A stretch of 64,000 nt of DNA from an uncultured Gammaproteobacteria bacterium (GTDB taxonomy: Bacteria > Pseudomonadota > Gammaproteobacteria > Pseudomonadales > Pseudohongiellaceae): assembly GCA_913060975.1 (NCBI GenBank), contig CAJXVC010000012.1, positions 62,001 through 126,000 on the forward strand. The letters run 5' to 3'. Positions within the stretch are counted from its first letter, which is position 1. The number at the start of each line of letters is the position of its first letter. The position numbers and the translations under genes were made by a program. Positions 26,544 through 35,610 of the stretch are shown here, one piece after another. The notes beneath the pieces were generated by a model. It had not been told where the DNA came from. It worked only from the letters and a program-made list of their open reading frames with translations, and ran no database searches.

Positions 26544-27431
26544 TTACAGTCCCAGAGTACTGGTCAAGCCAGCTGCAGTTTCAATGCTGCTGGCAATGCC
26601 AGCATCCAGGTCACTGCTCGCTTCTTCCGAGACTGACTGTGTTTCACTCGCCAGATCAGTACCCAGCTCAACACCCGCTTCTACAGAAGACTCAAGCGTT
26701 GCCTCAGTCTGGCTGGCTACATCGTTCATGGACTCTACCATCTGCTCCGAATCGGTCTGCTCATCGAGCATGGCATCACCTGCCAACTCGACACCAAGAT
26801 CAGTTGCAGCGCTAATGTCTGATTCGACATTGACTGACTCTTCAGTGGTGTCAGTGATATCGACAATTGAATCCAGCGTAGTCGATACACCCGCTTCAAC
26901 ACCGGCGGTAATAGAGGCCGCCGCATCCTGACCTGCTTCGGTCATATCAGATTGACTGTCCTGCACAATGTCATTGCTCAAATCCAGACCCGCAGATCCA
27001 GCCAGACCAGTAGCGGCATCAAGATTCACGCCTACACCATCGCCAGTCTCAACAAGCGCTTCACTGTCCGAATTACCGGACAACAAGGCCGTAATATCCA
27101 ATTCGCTGGTAGACTCGGTAGCATTTTCAGACATTGAATTGACGGCCGCCTCCGAATTGCTTTCAACATCAGCTGTTACTTGTGCAGCCACATCCAGAAT
27201 CGCCTCTGAATTGCTTTGCAGAGAGTCGACGATCGCATCAGTATCAACATCAGCATTCACACCACCCTGTACGGCAGCTTCAGCTGTCACGTTGGCACTG
27301 GTAGCAGTCGAGCCATCAACTGCAGACTGAGTCTGGGCACTTGCTCCTTGCATAGCCAATACAGCAACAATCAGGCAACCAAGTTGTTTTTTACCAAAAG
27401 GAATTTTGTCTGTGTTAGTCCAAGTTTTCAT
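26544..27431 (-). CDS. Exported acidic low-complexity protein (first of pair)
   Basis: A 295-residue protein from the ATG at 27431. A signal peptide (LGCLIVAVLAMQGASAQ) precedes a mature chain of about 260 residues made almost only of A, V, D, S, T, E, G, L, I, N, Q and M. Reading through the mature part I find no Lys, Arg, His, Cys, Trp, Tyr, Phe or Pro. Loose repeats of the form xxAGVEAGVSTTLDSIVDI and ESSVEAGVELGTDLASE recur. The composition suggests a long amphipathic helical or disordered polyanion, possibly a matrix or surface protein; no family is recognised. ATGGAGGA lies upstream of the ATG. A longer frame from 27488 is rejected because it consists of the leader repeats. Confidence 0.72.
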   Translation of the reverse strand: MKTWTNTDKIPFGKKQLGCLIVAVLAMQGASAQTQSAVDGSTATSANVTAEAAVQGGVNADVDTDAIVDSLQSNSEAILDVAAQVTADVESNSEAAVNSMSENATESTSELDITALLSGNSDSEALVETGDGVGVNLDAATGLAGSAGLDLSNDIVQDSQSDMTEAGQDAAASITAGVEAGVSTTLDSIVDITDTTEESVNVESDISAATDLGVELAGDAMLDEQTDSEQMVESMNDVASQTEATLESSVEAGVELGTDLASETQSVSEEASSDLDAGIASSIETAAGLTSTLGL

Positions 27432-27508
27432 GCTGGTTTCCTCCATTAAATTTGGGTAAATCCCACGTCCTTGAATAAGTCCTTTCATAATTCCTTACAA
27501 AAGTCCTT
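27432..27508 (-). promoter_or_regulatory. Leader with four 12-bp AAGGA repeats (CsrA/RsmA-like sites)
   Basis: Four tandem 12-base units occupy 27461-27472, 27473-27484, 27485-27496 and 27497-27508; on the minus (coding) strand each begins AAGGA. A fifth ANGGA motif, ATGGA at 27446-27442, overlaps the ribosome-binding GGAGGA. ANGGA is the core recognised by CsrA/RsmA. The first unit overlaps the anti-sigma stop codon. Regulation by CsrA is inferred. Confidence 0.55.
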
Positions 27509-28169
27509 ATATAACCATCAACGCAGCACGTTGTGGTTCTACTGCATCAACAGTGAATTGCATTTCCTTGCTGGCGCCATTTGACTCGACCTGCACGAAA
27601 ATGTTGCCACTGTCATTTCCCTGGAGCTGAACCGGCAGGGTTAGCTGGTTATTGCCTGCAGTCAGGCTCACTGGCCAGCGAAGTTCATCGTTGGCCTCAT
27701 AACCCGCCAGCCTTACATTGGCATCCATGCGCAATGTGATAGTGGTTTCAGGATAATCAGCTGGGCTTACCATCAACAGATTGACTTCGCTGACTGCACG
27801 CGGCGCCAATTGCACTACCTGTGTCGGTGAGTCATCTGACTCTGAATCCCTGACCGGCATTTGAGTTTGCAGTGCAACGCTTGTTGCCAGAACCAGACAA
27901 GCCGCAACTGCGATCTTGCGCATAATTCCAGACCCGTCCCTGGTGTCACTGCCTTCTCCTTGTAACCATGCTTGCTGCAATGCTCGATCAGCAAAACCGA
28001 CTGACGCCGGCGTTACTGGCAAGCCCTGCAGCAATCGCGCAAACTGCAAATCCTCGGCATACGCAGTACAGCTCTCGCAGTCCTTCACGTGAGCACGGCC
28101 AACAGACGGTAATTCCCTTACCTGGCCACTGTGCTGTTCGAGTAATTGTTGCGTGTCTTTGCATTGCAT
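27507..28169 (-). CDS. Anti-sigma factor with HxxxCxxC motif
   Basis: A 220-residue probable anti-sigma factor from the ATG at 28169, which has AAGGAG eight bases upstream. The N-terminal cytoplasmic part contains C3 and the HVKDCESC motif of zinc-binding anti-sigma domains. One membrane helix follows (IAVAACLVLATSVAL, about 102-118), then a periplasmic beta-rich domain ending PQRAALMVI. It lies 38 bases after the ECF sigma gene, the usual arrangement for a membrane anti-sigma that holds its sigma until an envelope signal is sensed. No FecR similarity seen. Confidence 0.82.
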   Translation of the reverse strand: MQCKDTQQLLEQHSGQVRELPSVGRAHVKDCESCTAYAEDLQFARLLQGLPVTPASVGFADRALQQAWLQGEGSDTRDGSGIMRKIAVAACLVLATSVALQTQMPVRDSESDDSPTQVVQLAPRAVSEVNLLMVSPADYPETTITLRMDANVRLAGYEANDELRWPVSLTAGNNQLTLPVQLQGNDSGNIFVQVESNGASKEMQFTVDAVEPQRAALMVI

Positions 28170-28207
28170 GATTATTGCTCCTTCACTGACTAACACGTCG
28201 CCGACCT

Positions 28208-28843
28208 TTAAAAGGTTCCATCAGTGATAAATTTTTTTATTTTTTCTCTGGCTCGGTGCAAGCGGCTCTTGACTGTGCCGATACTGACACCAAGAATCTC
28301 GCTCACTTCATGAGCGCTATACCCTTCACTGTCATGCAGCAGAATCACGTCACGCTGTTCAGCCTTGAGGCCGCTCAGCGCCTGTTCGATGAGTTCCTGC
28401 TGACGAATAGTGTCGGCGGGATCAACTGCCCGGGTTTGCGATTGGATTTGCACGGAGGATTGCTGCTGAGATTCTGACTGCATGAGTTGGTCAGCTACCG
28501 GCACTTCTGAACCACCCAAAACAGCGGCTTCAGATTCAGACAACTCGGACTCACTGAATTCGGGGCGACGGGCTTGCTTGCGATGTAGATCGACGAAGCG
28601 TCGGTAGACTATTTTGATCAGCCATGGGCGTAGCTGCTCCACTTCTTCAAGCTCGTGAAGCCTCTTGGTCAGACCGACCAATGCATCCTGCACCAAATCC
28701 TCAGCGTCCTGCTGATTGCCGCACCAGCGATACGCCATCCTGTACATGATGTCGATATGCGGTCGCAGCAATGTGACAAACTTTTCCTGAGATCGGCTAC
28801 GTCCTGTAAACAATCTGGTAATCGTGTTCACCAAGCACCTCAT
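28208..28843 (-). CDS. ECF-type RNA polymerase sigma factor
   Basis: A 211-residue extracytoplasmic-function sigma factor. Region 2 includes MYRMAYRWCGNQQDAEDLVQ and LRPWLIKIVYRRFVDLHRK; region 4 includes EQRDVILLHDSEGYSAHEVSEILGVSIGTVKSRLHRAR (positions about 165-202). The linker between them is long and Glu/Ser/Gln-rich (about 95-155), longer than in typical ECFs. It heads the cluster of anti-sigma, two acidic exported proteins and a TPR-barrel. A plausible ECF promoter lies upstream at 28887-28914, suggesting autoregulation. Confidence 0.92.
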   Translation of the reverse strand: MRCLVNTITRLFTGRSRSQEKFVTLLRPHIDIMYRMAYRWCGNQQDAEDLVQDALVGLTKRLHELEEVEQLRPWLIKIVYRRFVDLHRKQARRPEFSESELSESEAAVLGGSEVPVADQLMQSESQQQSSVQIQSQTRAVDPADTIRQQELIEQALSGLKAEQRDVILLHDSEGYSAHEVSEILGVSIGTVKSRLHRAREKIKKFITDGTF

Positions 28844-29281
28844 TCATTGAGTGTGTATTGCGCCAAGTCGCGCTGATCACGATTTATTCAGAATAACCTG
28901 CCGGCAAATTTTCCTACAAGGGCCAGAATGTTTACTGGTTCACACTATTCCATGTTGACATGGCGCTCTTGCACTCAGGCCATGTGGTTTGTCTTGTGTA
29001 TACAGCAACACACAAGAAATTGCCGTTTGGCGGTGGACAGTGCAGATGTTTTTGGACAGTGTGAGAAATTGAGCAGGTATGGATAGCCTTCAACGGTATA
29101 CACAGTTTGCTGTCGGGAAGTTTTTACGACATCCGATCAAACCTCGATCACATTCTGCTTAAGGGAGTGTTAATGTCGCTGGATTTACCATGACAGTCAC
29201 AGGATAATTTCCGCCAGTGACTCAGGCAACTGGACGCCTGGGCACTATAAGTACCAGCCAATCAAGCAAGGAGAATCGAAC
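28844..29281. other. Divergent region, ECF cluster / OmpA lipoprotein, with short repeats
   Basis: A 438-base gap. Besides the ECF promoter candidate it holds a CTTGTGT/ACACAAG inverted repeat (28993-28999, 29010-29016) and a 9-base direct repeat TGGACAGTG at 29034-29042 and 29053-29061, 19 bases apart, on the OmpA side. These could be binding sites. AAGGAG precedes the OmpA start. No gene was seen. Confidence 0.45.
28887..28914 (-). promoter_or_regulatory. Candidate ECF sigma-dependent promoter
   Basis: On the minus strand GGAAAA (28914-28909), a 16-base spacer and TCTGAA (28892-28887) resemble the -35 and -10 elements of sigmaE-like ECF promoters. It would start transcription roughly 35-40 bases before the ECF gene. 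Assigned by eye. Confidence 0.4.
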
Positions 29282-29941
29282 ATGCAAGCCAAAAAGACTT
29301 TTTACCAACTACCGTTGAGCGGGATTTTAGCGATGGTAATAGTCAGCTGTACGACCATCGACCCCTATACAGGCGAAGAGCGCACCAGACGCGCTGTTCA
29401 ATATGGAGCGCTCGGTGCTGTCGTGTGCGGATTGATTGGTGCCGGAGAAAGTGGCCAACGGGCGCGCAATGCCGCCGCCGGTTGCGGGGCAATTGGCGCC
29501 GGTGTTGGCGCTTACATGGATGCCCAGGAAGCAGAATTGCGAGAGCAACTGGCGGGTACAGGGGTTAGCGTACGTCGAAATGGCGAGCAACTTGAGTTAG
29601 TCATGCCGGGTAATGTGACATTCCCGACCAACCAATACACAGTGCGCCCTGAATTTACAACAGTTCTCGATTCAGTGGCTGAAGTACTTTACAAGTTCAC
29701 TGACACGCGCCTGCAAGTCATCGGTCATACTGACTCGACCGGCAGTGCGGACTACAACTACAGCCTCTCCGATCGACGCGCCACTAGTGTATCCAATTAT
29801 CTGGCTTCGCAGGGCATCGAGCAGAATCGCCTGATTACGCAGGGTGTGGGTCCCGATCAGCCAATAGCCAGCAATGATTCCCCAGAGGGGCGCGCACTCA
29901 ATCGCCGGGTTGAGTTACACATTATCGCCTCAGGTGCCTAG
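29282..29941 (+). CDS. OmpA-family outer-membrane lipoprotein
   Basis: A 219-residue lipoprotein. The N-terminal signal ends at VIVSC (lipobox). Gly/Ala-rich membrane-associated segments occupy about 38-80 (GALGAVVCGLIGAG; GCGAIGAGVGAYMD), and an OmpA peptidoglycan-binding domain spans about 100-219 with TDTRLQVIGHTDSTGSADYN, LSDRRATSVSNYL and GRALNRRVELHI. The layout matches YiaD-like proteins that tether the outer membrane to peptidoglycan. Divergent from the ECF cluster, so it may share envelope-stress control; that is inference. Confidence 0.9.
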   Translation: MQAKKTFYQLPLSGILAMVIVSCTTIDPYTGEERTRRAVQYGALGAVVCGLIGAGESGQRARNAAAGCGAIGAGVGAYMDAQEAELREQLAGTGVSVRRNGEQLELVMPGNVTFPTNQYTVRPEFTTVLDSVAEVLYKFTDTRLQVIGHTDSTGSADYNYSLSDRRATSVSNYLASQGIEQNRLITQGVGPDQPIASNDSPEGRALNRRVELHIIASGA

Positions 29942-30260
29942 TGAGCTGAAAACCAAAGAAATTGCCTGAAAAAAGCGATTTGGCTGCTATTACAGGGCGA
30001 ATTGGACAAAAATAAGTCCGATTCGCTCTGTTTCAGCACTACTTACCCCTTTAGACCGGGTAGGATATGTCTTACAATCCTCTCGCGATTTACCAATATC
30101 AAATAATATCCAAGCGCCAACGCCAAAATGCAACGATTTAATACCGTGCGTATGATCGACACATTGACCGCAGTTTCTTACTGCTCACCCTTTCGGGCCC
30201 GGAACCAATCAACCTGTGGTGCAATTGCACCGCAATGGCACTACTAGGCTTCTGGGCATC
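29942..30260. other. Intergenic region after the OmpA lipoprotein
   Basis: A 319-base gap. Its first part holds the hairpin listed separately at 29993-30033. The remainder up to the PAS membrane protein shows no gene or strong motif; a GTG at 30216 in frame with that protein is a less likely start. Confidence 0.4.
29993..30033 (+). terminator. Probable terminator of the OmpA-family gene
   Basis: GCGAATTGGAC (29997-30007) pairs with GTCCGATTCGC (30016-30026) with one G-T wobble, extendable outwards to about 15 pairs, with an A-rich loop and followed by TCTGTTT. The stem is strong, the T tract weak. Confidence 0.5.
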
Positions 30261-31301
30261 ATGGAACCCACTTCGTTCAGTTATCAGATTATCGCTCAGG
30301 GCTTTGTCGCCCTGCTTAATCTGGTCATGGTGTTCACACTCGGGATTAACTACCTGAGTTCTCGCAAGTCTTACTTGCGGTGGGCAACGGCGGCTGGGCT
30401 GCTGGAAGCATGTCGCCTGATTCCGAATATTTCTCTACTCTGGGCGCCACAATCAGCCTTGTTAATCATCGGCTCCATGGCGATACAGTATCTGGCAACG
30501 CTGGTTTTACTGGCCGCTTTGCTGTGCTATCGCGCCAGAGCAGATCGCCGCTATTCTCTCTGGGCAGGGCTGTTCTTGCTCGTCGGCATAGTGAACTTCG
30601 CCTTTTTTACTGCCAACGGTATTCCCACTAATACCTCTGTATGGCTGCTACATACGGCACCGCTGAGTATAGTTACGACACTCGTACTCTGGCATGCCTG
30701 GCGTATGACCGGACAGCTAGGCATTAGCAAGGCATTCTTGCTGACCACTATCGCATTTCTGTTATTACTGCGGTTGATAGTGCCATTCACACAGGACGAA
30801 AATCTGTTCTTTTTGCTCTATTACATAGAAACGTTGACGTTTCCAATCGTACTGGCTGCGATCAATGTCTTTGCAGTGGAAATGGCAAATCAGCAGATCA
30901 AGCAGTTACTGGATTCTCGTGAGCAGTCCGAGCAGGACTTGAAGTTTATAATCGACAATTCACCGGACGTGATTCTCATTGCCGACAAGATCGGCTTGAT
31001 CAAATCCTGGAACAAACCAGGAGAAACGCTTTTTGGCTACGCTGCCCAACAGGTCATTGACAAAATGCACATGGATGACCTGTTTGCTGACAATCACTGG
31101 CAGCGCAAGGCGGACGAGTCCGAGGAATTTACGACCAGGATCGAGCACGTCAAGGGGGCCGTTGTCACGGTCGCCGTGCGCATGCGACCAGTGACACAAG
31201 AAAACAGTTCACACAGTATTTTCGTCATCAAGGCCCTCGGTCAAGAGCAATCCGATATCGCTTCAGAGCATGGCGGCGAGGCTGGCAGCCCGCAGGCCTG
31301 A
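30261..31301 (+). CDS. Multi-pass membrane protein with C-terminal PAS domain
   Basis: A 346-residue protein with about seven hydrophobic segments in residues 10-210, a short helix (NQQIKQLLDSREQSEQDL) and one PAS domain (about 230-330: FIIDNSPDVILIADKIGLIKSWNKPGETLFGYAAQ). It lacks kinase, GGDEF, EAL or methyl-accepting output, so it may signal through a partner, possibly the chemoreceptor encoded just downstream. The ATG at 30261 places the first helix near the start. Confidence 0.65.
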   Translation: MEPTSFSYQIIAQGFVALLNLVMVFTLGINYLSSRKSYLRWATAAGLLEACRLIPNISLLWAPQSALLIIGSMAIQYLATLVLLAALLCYRARADRRYSLWAGLFLLVGIVNFAFFTANGIPTNTSVWLLHTAPLSIVTTLVLWHAWRMTGQLGISKAFLLTTIAFLLLLRLIVPFTQDENLFFLLYYIETLTFPIVLAAINVFAVEMANQQIKQLLDSREQSEQDLKFIIDNSPDVILIADKIGLIKSWNKPGETLFGYAAQQVIDKMHMDDLFADNHWQRKADESEEFTTRIEHVKGAVVTVAVRMRPVTQENSSHSIFVIKALGQEQSDIASEHGGEAGSPQA

Positions 31302-31542
31302 GCGTACCGCGAAACCAGCCACAGCTGCACATGTGGAATGTGTGGTCTTTATAGAACCAGGACCGAGGCTTTTTCGAACTCTCAGTCAATAAACACATCC
31401 CTCCTGCAACTTTCTCTAAAGCTCAGCCTCCGCCACGTCGTAGTGAACTTCAAGCACATTAAACCGCTTAGCCATCCTCACGGTTTTTATCCGCCGATAG
31501 AAACTTGCCAAACCAAATCGCGCATGTAGAAGGGTTTTCAGC

Positions 31543-33744
31543 ATGGGTATTTTTAATAGCCGCATAGACAAACACAACGCTACAGAAATAGGCTTCACCA
31601 AACGAATTGACGAACTTACTGACCTGCGCGGCCAGGTCGCAGGCATTCGCGCTTCACAAGCGGTGATCCAGTTCAATACCGATGGCACCATCGTCGAAGC
31701 CAACGAACACTTTCTAAAAGCCACTGGATACTCCCTTGCCGAGATTCAAGGCAAACATCACAGCATCTTTGTGGACCCAGATTACCGGGCTTCAGATACC
31801 TATAAAGAGTTTTGGCAGCGTCTGGCTGCTGGTGAATGTCAATCTGGTGAATTCAAGCGCTTCACTAAAGACCACAGACAAATCTGGATTTCGGCTTACT
31901 ACACGCCGATTCTCGACAAGCACGGCCGTACAGTAAAGATCGTCAAATACGCCACAGACATAACCGCACAGAAATTGGAACACGCTGAATACAGTTCTCA
32001 GATCGCGAGCATTAACCGCTCACGCGCAGTGATTCATTTGAAACCCGATGGCACGATCATTGAAGCGAACGATCTGTTCCTGCAAACCATGGGTTATGAA
32101 TTAAACGAGATTCGCGGCAACTCGCACAGCATGTTTGTCACCGAAGAATATCGCAAATCTGCCGATTACCACTTATTCTGGAATGCACTGCGTCGCGGCG
32201 AAGCGCAGATTGGCACTTTTAAACGCATCAACAAAGCTGGCAAGGAAGTTTGGATTACCGCTTCCTATACTCCGGTCACGGATGATGAAGGCAAAGTAAT
32301 CAAGGTAATTAAATACGCCAGTGACATTACTGAAGAACAACTCAAGCGAGCAGACTTCGAAGGCCAGATTAAAGGCATTCATCAATCCCAGGCCGTAATT
32401 GAGTTCAAGGTTGATGGCACCATCATTGATGCCAATGATAATTTTCTGGCTGCCGTGGGCTATGGCAGAAGCGAGATCATCGGCAAGCATCACCGGCTTT
32501 TTGTCGACTCCAGTTTTGTCAATTCCGCTGAGTATCGTAACTTTTGGGAAGAACTGGCAGCCGGTAGAGCCAACAGCGGTGAATTCCAGCGCTTCGGTAA
32601 ACACGGCAGAGAAATCTGGATCCAGGCTACCTACACACCTATACGCGATGCCGATGGCAAAGTGTTCAAGGTAGTGAAATATGCCTCCGACATTACTGAG
32701 CAAAAGCATACAATTTTGGAAATTTCACGTCTCATCGAAAAAGTCAAAGATGGTGACTTGAACGAGCGAGCAGATACTACCGATGCCCATGGTGACAATA
32801 AGCTCATGCGCGAAAATATCAACGCCATGCTCGACGCTATTGTTGCGCCAGTCAACGACGTTGCCCGGGTAATGAAAGCGATTGCAGAAAAGGACCTTAC
32901 CGCGAGAATTACCGGAAACTATCACGGCGTGATGGAAGAATTGAAGAATGACGTCAACACCGCGGTAGCGCAATTATGCGACTCGCTAACATTCGCCAAA
33001 GATTCAGCTAATACTGTTCAACGTGAATCACTGGAAATTTCCGACGGCAATTCCGAGTTGGCTGCGCGTACCGAGCAACAAGCAGCGAGTCTCGAAGAGA
33101 CTGCAGCCACGATGGACGAAATGACCAGCACGGTAGAGCAGAATGCGCACAACTCGAAGCAAGCCAATGCGTTGGCGCAGAGTGCTCGCGAAGTTGCCGA
33201 GAATGGTGGTCATATTGTCAAGGATGCCATTATCGCAATGCGCGATATCACAGAATCCAGCTCGAGAATGTCCGACATCGTCAATGTTATTGACGAGATT
33301 GCTTTTCAGACAAACTTGTTGGCCTTGAATGCATCAGTTGAGGCAGCACGTGCTGGCGATAAAGGGCGCGGTTTCGCGGTAGTCGCTGATGAAGTACGCG
33401 AACTGGCCGGCCGCAGCGCGGTGTCAGCAAAAGAGATCAAATCGCTGATTGAAGAGAGTGCGGTTCGCGTCAAAGAAGGGTCGAGCCTCGTCGATCGGTC
33501 TGGCGACACACTGGATGAAATTGTCCTTTCTGTAAAGAAAGTCAGTGATATAGTCTCCGAAATTATGGCAGCAACCGAGGAGCAGAATACCGGTATCGCC
33601 AGCGTCAATAACTCAGTCCAGGAAATGGACGCGATGACTCAACAAAACTCTTCCATGGTGGAGCAGGCTGCCGCCAACAGCAAGAACCTTAGTGACCAAG
33701 CTGCTCGACTGAGTGAAATAATCACTGAATTTCGTATGCAGTAG
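31543..33744 (+). CDS. Soluble methyl-accepting chemotaxis protein with three PAS domains
   Basis: A 733-residue chemoreceptor without membrane helices. Three similar PAS+PAC units (about 30-145, 150-267, 273-390) share the pattern DGTIxEANxxFL ... GKHHSxFV ... IWIxAxYTPIxD. A HAMP-like segment (about 395-455) and a methyl-accepting signalling domain follow, with the conserved hairpin tip [21 protein letters not shown] and flanking Glu/Gln-rich methylation helices. It ends EFRMQ without a CheR-binding pentapeptide. The cytoplasmic PAS array suggests sensing of redox, oxygen or a metabolite; the cofactor is not readable. AAGGG lies upstream of the ATG. Confidence 0.93.
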   Translation: MGIFNSRIDKHNATEIGFTKRIDELTDLRGQVAGIRASQAVIQFNTDGTIVEANEHFLKATGYSLAEIQGKHHSIFVDPDYRASDTYKEFWQRLAAGECQSGEFKRFTKDHRQIWISAYYTPILDKHGRTVKIVKYATDITAQKLEHAEYSSQIASINRSRAVIHLKPDGTIIEANDLFLQTMGYELNEIRGNSHSMFVTEEYRKSADYHLFWNALRRGEAQIGTFKRINKAGKEVWITASYTPVTDDEGKVIKVIKYASDITEEQLKRADFEGQIKGIHQSQAVIEFKVDGTIIDANDNFLAAVGYGRSEIIGKHHRLFVDSSFVNSAEYRNFWEELAAGRANSGEFQRFGKHGREIWIQATYTPIRDADGKVFKVVKYASDITEQKHTILEISRLIEKVKDGDLNERADTTDAHGDNKLMRENINAMLDAIVAPVNDVARVMKAIAEKDLTARITGNYHGVMEELKNDVNTAVAQLCDSLTFAKDSANTVQRESLEISDGNSELAARTEQQAASLEETAATMDEMTSTVEQNAHNSKQANALAQSAREVAENGGHIVKDAIIAMRDITESSSRMSDIVNVIDEIAFQTNLLALNASVEAARAGDKGRGFAVVADEVRELAGRSAVSAKEIKSLIEESAVRVKEGSSLVDRSGDTLDEIVLSVKKVSDIVSEIMAATEEQNTGIASVNNSVQEMDAMTQQNSSMVEQAAANSKNLSDQAARLSEIITEFRMQ

Positions 33745-33766
33745 CGTGGATCCTGTCAGCACATCA

Positions 33767-33801
33767 AAAAGACTGTCAGCCGAAACGGCTGGCAGTCTTT
33801 T
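33767..33801. terminator. Intrinsic terminator after the chemoreceptor gene
   Basis: AAAAGACTGTCAGCCG (33767-33782) pairs with CGGCTGGCAGTCTTTT (33786-33801) with a single mismatch and an AAA loop. The flanking A and T runs allow it to serve both the chemoreceptor and the convergent amidohydrolase gene. Confidence 0.85.
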
Positions 33802-33818
33802 CACTACTTCATGATTGG

Positions 33819-35477
33819 CTACTGGGCAGCCGAATAAGCCGGCCCATAGAGCACTTGTCCGGGACGCGCGCCAGTATGAATACCCTGATCGATGACCAGC
33901 TCGCCATTGACTACCACATAAGGGACACCATCAGCATAGGACTTCGGGAATTCGAAGCTATTGGTATCAGTCACGGTATCGGGGTCGAACAGAACAATAT
34001 CTGCTGCGTAACCTGGCACCAACAATCCGCGATCCCGGAGGCCCAGTATCTGAGCTGGTAGCGATGTCATCTTGCGCACCGCTTCTTCCAATGTGAGCAC
34101 GCCCGCTTCACGAACATATAAACCCAGTACTCTTGCATTGCTGCCATAGCTTCGCGGATGTGGGACCCCCGGCGCATCCAGATCTATAGCACCACCATCG
34201 CTGGCTATCGATACCCAGGGTTGACGCATTACCAGACGCACATTCTCTTCCGACTGGTTGTGAAAAACACCCGAGATGCGGCCGTCCTCGGCACCCATCA
34301 ATGTAATGATCGTATCAGCGGGATCGTCGTCGCCCCGACGCGCGGCAATTTCAGACAATCGCATCCCTTCGTAAGCTTTGACTTCCGGCGTGTTAGCGCG
34401 GGCCATGGCGATGCCCTCCCACCAGCCATGCTCTTGAGACCAGGCGATAAATTCCGGATCACTCTTGATGCGCTCTCTTAATGAGTCGTCGCGCAGCATT
34501 TCACCGAAGCGATCTGGACCCTCTTCGCGCAACCACAACGGGAAATTGGCACTCCAGCCGTGTGCCATAGCGGTATACGGGTATTGATTCGCGGTGATAT
34601 CCATTCCGGCTTCTCGGGCTTGTTGAATCTGTTCAACAAAGCCCGGCAGTTCATCCCACAACTGTTGACCGCGAATTTTCAAGTGCAAAATATGCACGGG
34701 TAAACTTGCCTCTTCAGCTACACGAAAGGCGAAATCCATTTCCTTTTGCTGCTCATAGCCTTCGCTACCAATATGGCTGAAGTACACAGTATTGTGCTCG
34801 GCTGTGAGCTTGGCCAGCTCAATGACCTCGTCAGGTTGCGCTGGACCACCACTTTCAAATCGTGTAACCAGTCCCCAGGCGCCTTCTTGCAAGGAACGGG
34901 TGAGGAGCGACTTCATTTCTGCTAGTTGTTCTGGGCTTGCCGGGCCCGGATCGTAACCCATCACTACCCGTCGAATCTGACCTTCCGAGACATTGGAAAT
35001 AATATTCATGGAAATACCTTGTTCTTCGAGGAGCCCAAAATATTCAGTAAAGGTCGTCCAATTGTGGCCAGCAGGTACGTCTGGATCGATGGGCAATCCA
35101 TCGCGCGGCGCTTCACTGCTGCTTTCGCCCATCACGTCGATAGTGACACCCTGTCGAATCTTGCTTTGCGCCAATGGGTTGCCCAGTAGTTGGGTGTGTG
35201 TATGCAAATCGATAAAACCGGGAGAGACAACCAGACCTGTTGCATCAATTTCCCGCGCAGCCTCAGCGTTATCTAGCTGCCCAATTGCTGCAATTCTCCC
35301 ATCAGTGACCGCCACATCGGCGTACACCCAGGGATTACCTGCACCATCGACAACACGGCCGTTGCGAATGAGTAGATCATATTGCTGCGCTGCCGTTGGT
35401 AGCGTCACCAGTGCCAGAAACCCCAACACTACAGGTTTACATACGTTGTTTATCATTGTGCTAATTTCACGAACCAT
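33819..35477 (-). CDS. N-acyl-D-amino-acid deacylase-like amidohydrolase, exported
   Basis: A 552-residue amidohydrolase-superfamily enzyme of the D-aminoacylase group, which hydrolyses N-acyl-D-amino acids or related amides. Signal peptide (VLGFLALVTLPTAAQQ) then YDLLIRNGRVVDGAGNPW, metal-binding PGFIDLHTHTQLL, GVTIDVMGESS, and a C-terminal GYAADIVLFDPDTV. The ATG at 35477 is chosen for AGGAG six bases upstream; a TTG six codons earlier is possible. Adjacent to a large TonB-dependent receptor on the same strand, it fits a peptidoglycan- or peptide-derived D-amino-acid scavenging role (inference). Confidence 0.87.
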   Translation of the reverse strand: MVREISTMINNVCKPVVLGFLALVTLPTAAQQYDLLIRNGRVVDGAGNPWVYADVAVTDGRIAAIGQLDNAEAAREIDATGLVVSPGFIDLHTHTQLLGNPLAQSKIRQGVTIDVMGESSSEAPRDGLPIDPDVPAGHNWTTFTEYFGLLEEQGISMNIISNVSEGQIRRVVMGYDPGPASPEQLAEMKSLLTRSLQEGAWGLVTRFESGGPAQPDEVIELAKLTAEHNTVYFSHIGSEGYEQQKEMDFAFRVAEEASLPVHILHLKIRGQQLWDELPGFVEQIQQAREAGMDITANQYPYTAMAHGWSANFPLWLREEGPDRFGEMLRDDSLRERIKSDPEFIAWSQEHGWWEGIAMARANTPEVKAYEGMRLSEIAARRGDDDPADTIITLMGAEDGRISGVFHNQSEENVRLVMRQPWVSIASDGGAIDLDAPGVPHPRSYGSNARVLGLYVREAGVLTLEEAVRKMTSLPAQILGLRDRGLLVPGYAADIVLFDPDTVTDTNSFEFPKSYADGVPYVVVNGELVIDQGIHTGARPGQVLYGPAYSAAQ

Positions 35478-35610
35478 AACTACTCCTGTGATCAATTATC
35501 CGGGTAAAAAAAGAACAAAGTGGCTGTCTTTAACATTACTGCTGTGATCTGTTGTTAAATCTTCTATGTAAATCTTCTGCATAAATCGCTCCAATCTCGC
35601 CAGATAAGAA

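Noticed and set aside
27432..27488. N-terminal extension of the first acidic protein (start at 27488)
   Set aside because: It would place 19 residues, translated from the AAGGA repeats, before a good ribosome site and signal peptide; the ATG at 27431 fits better.
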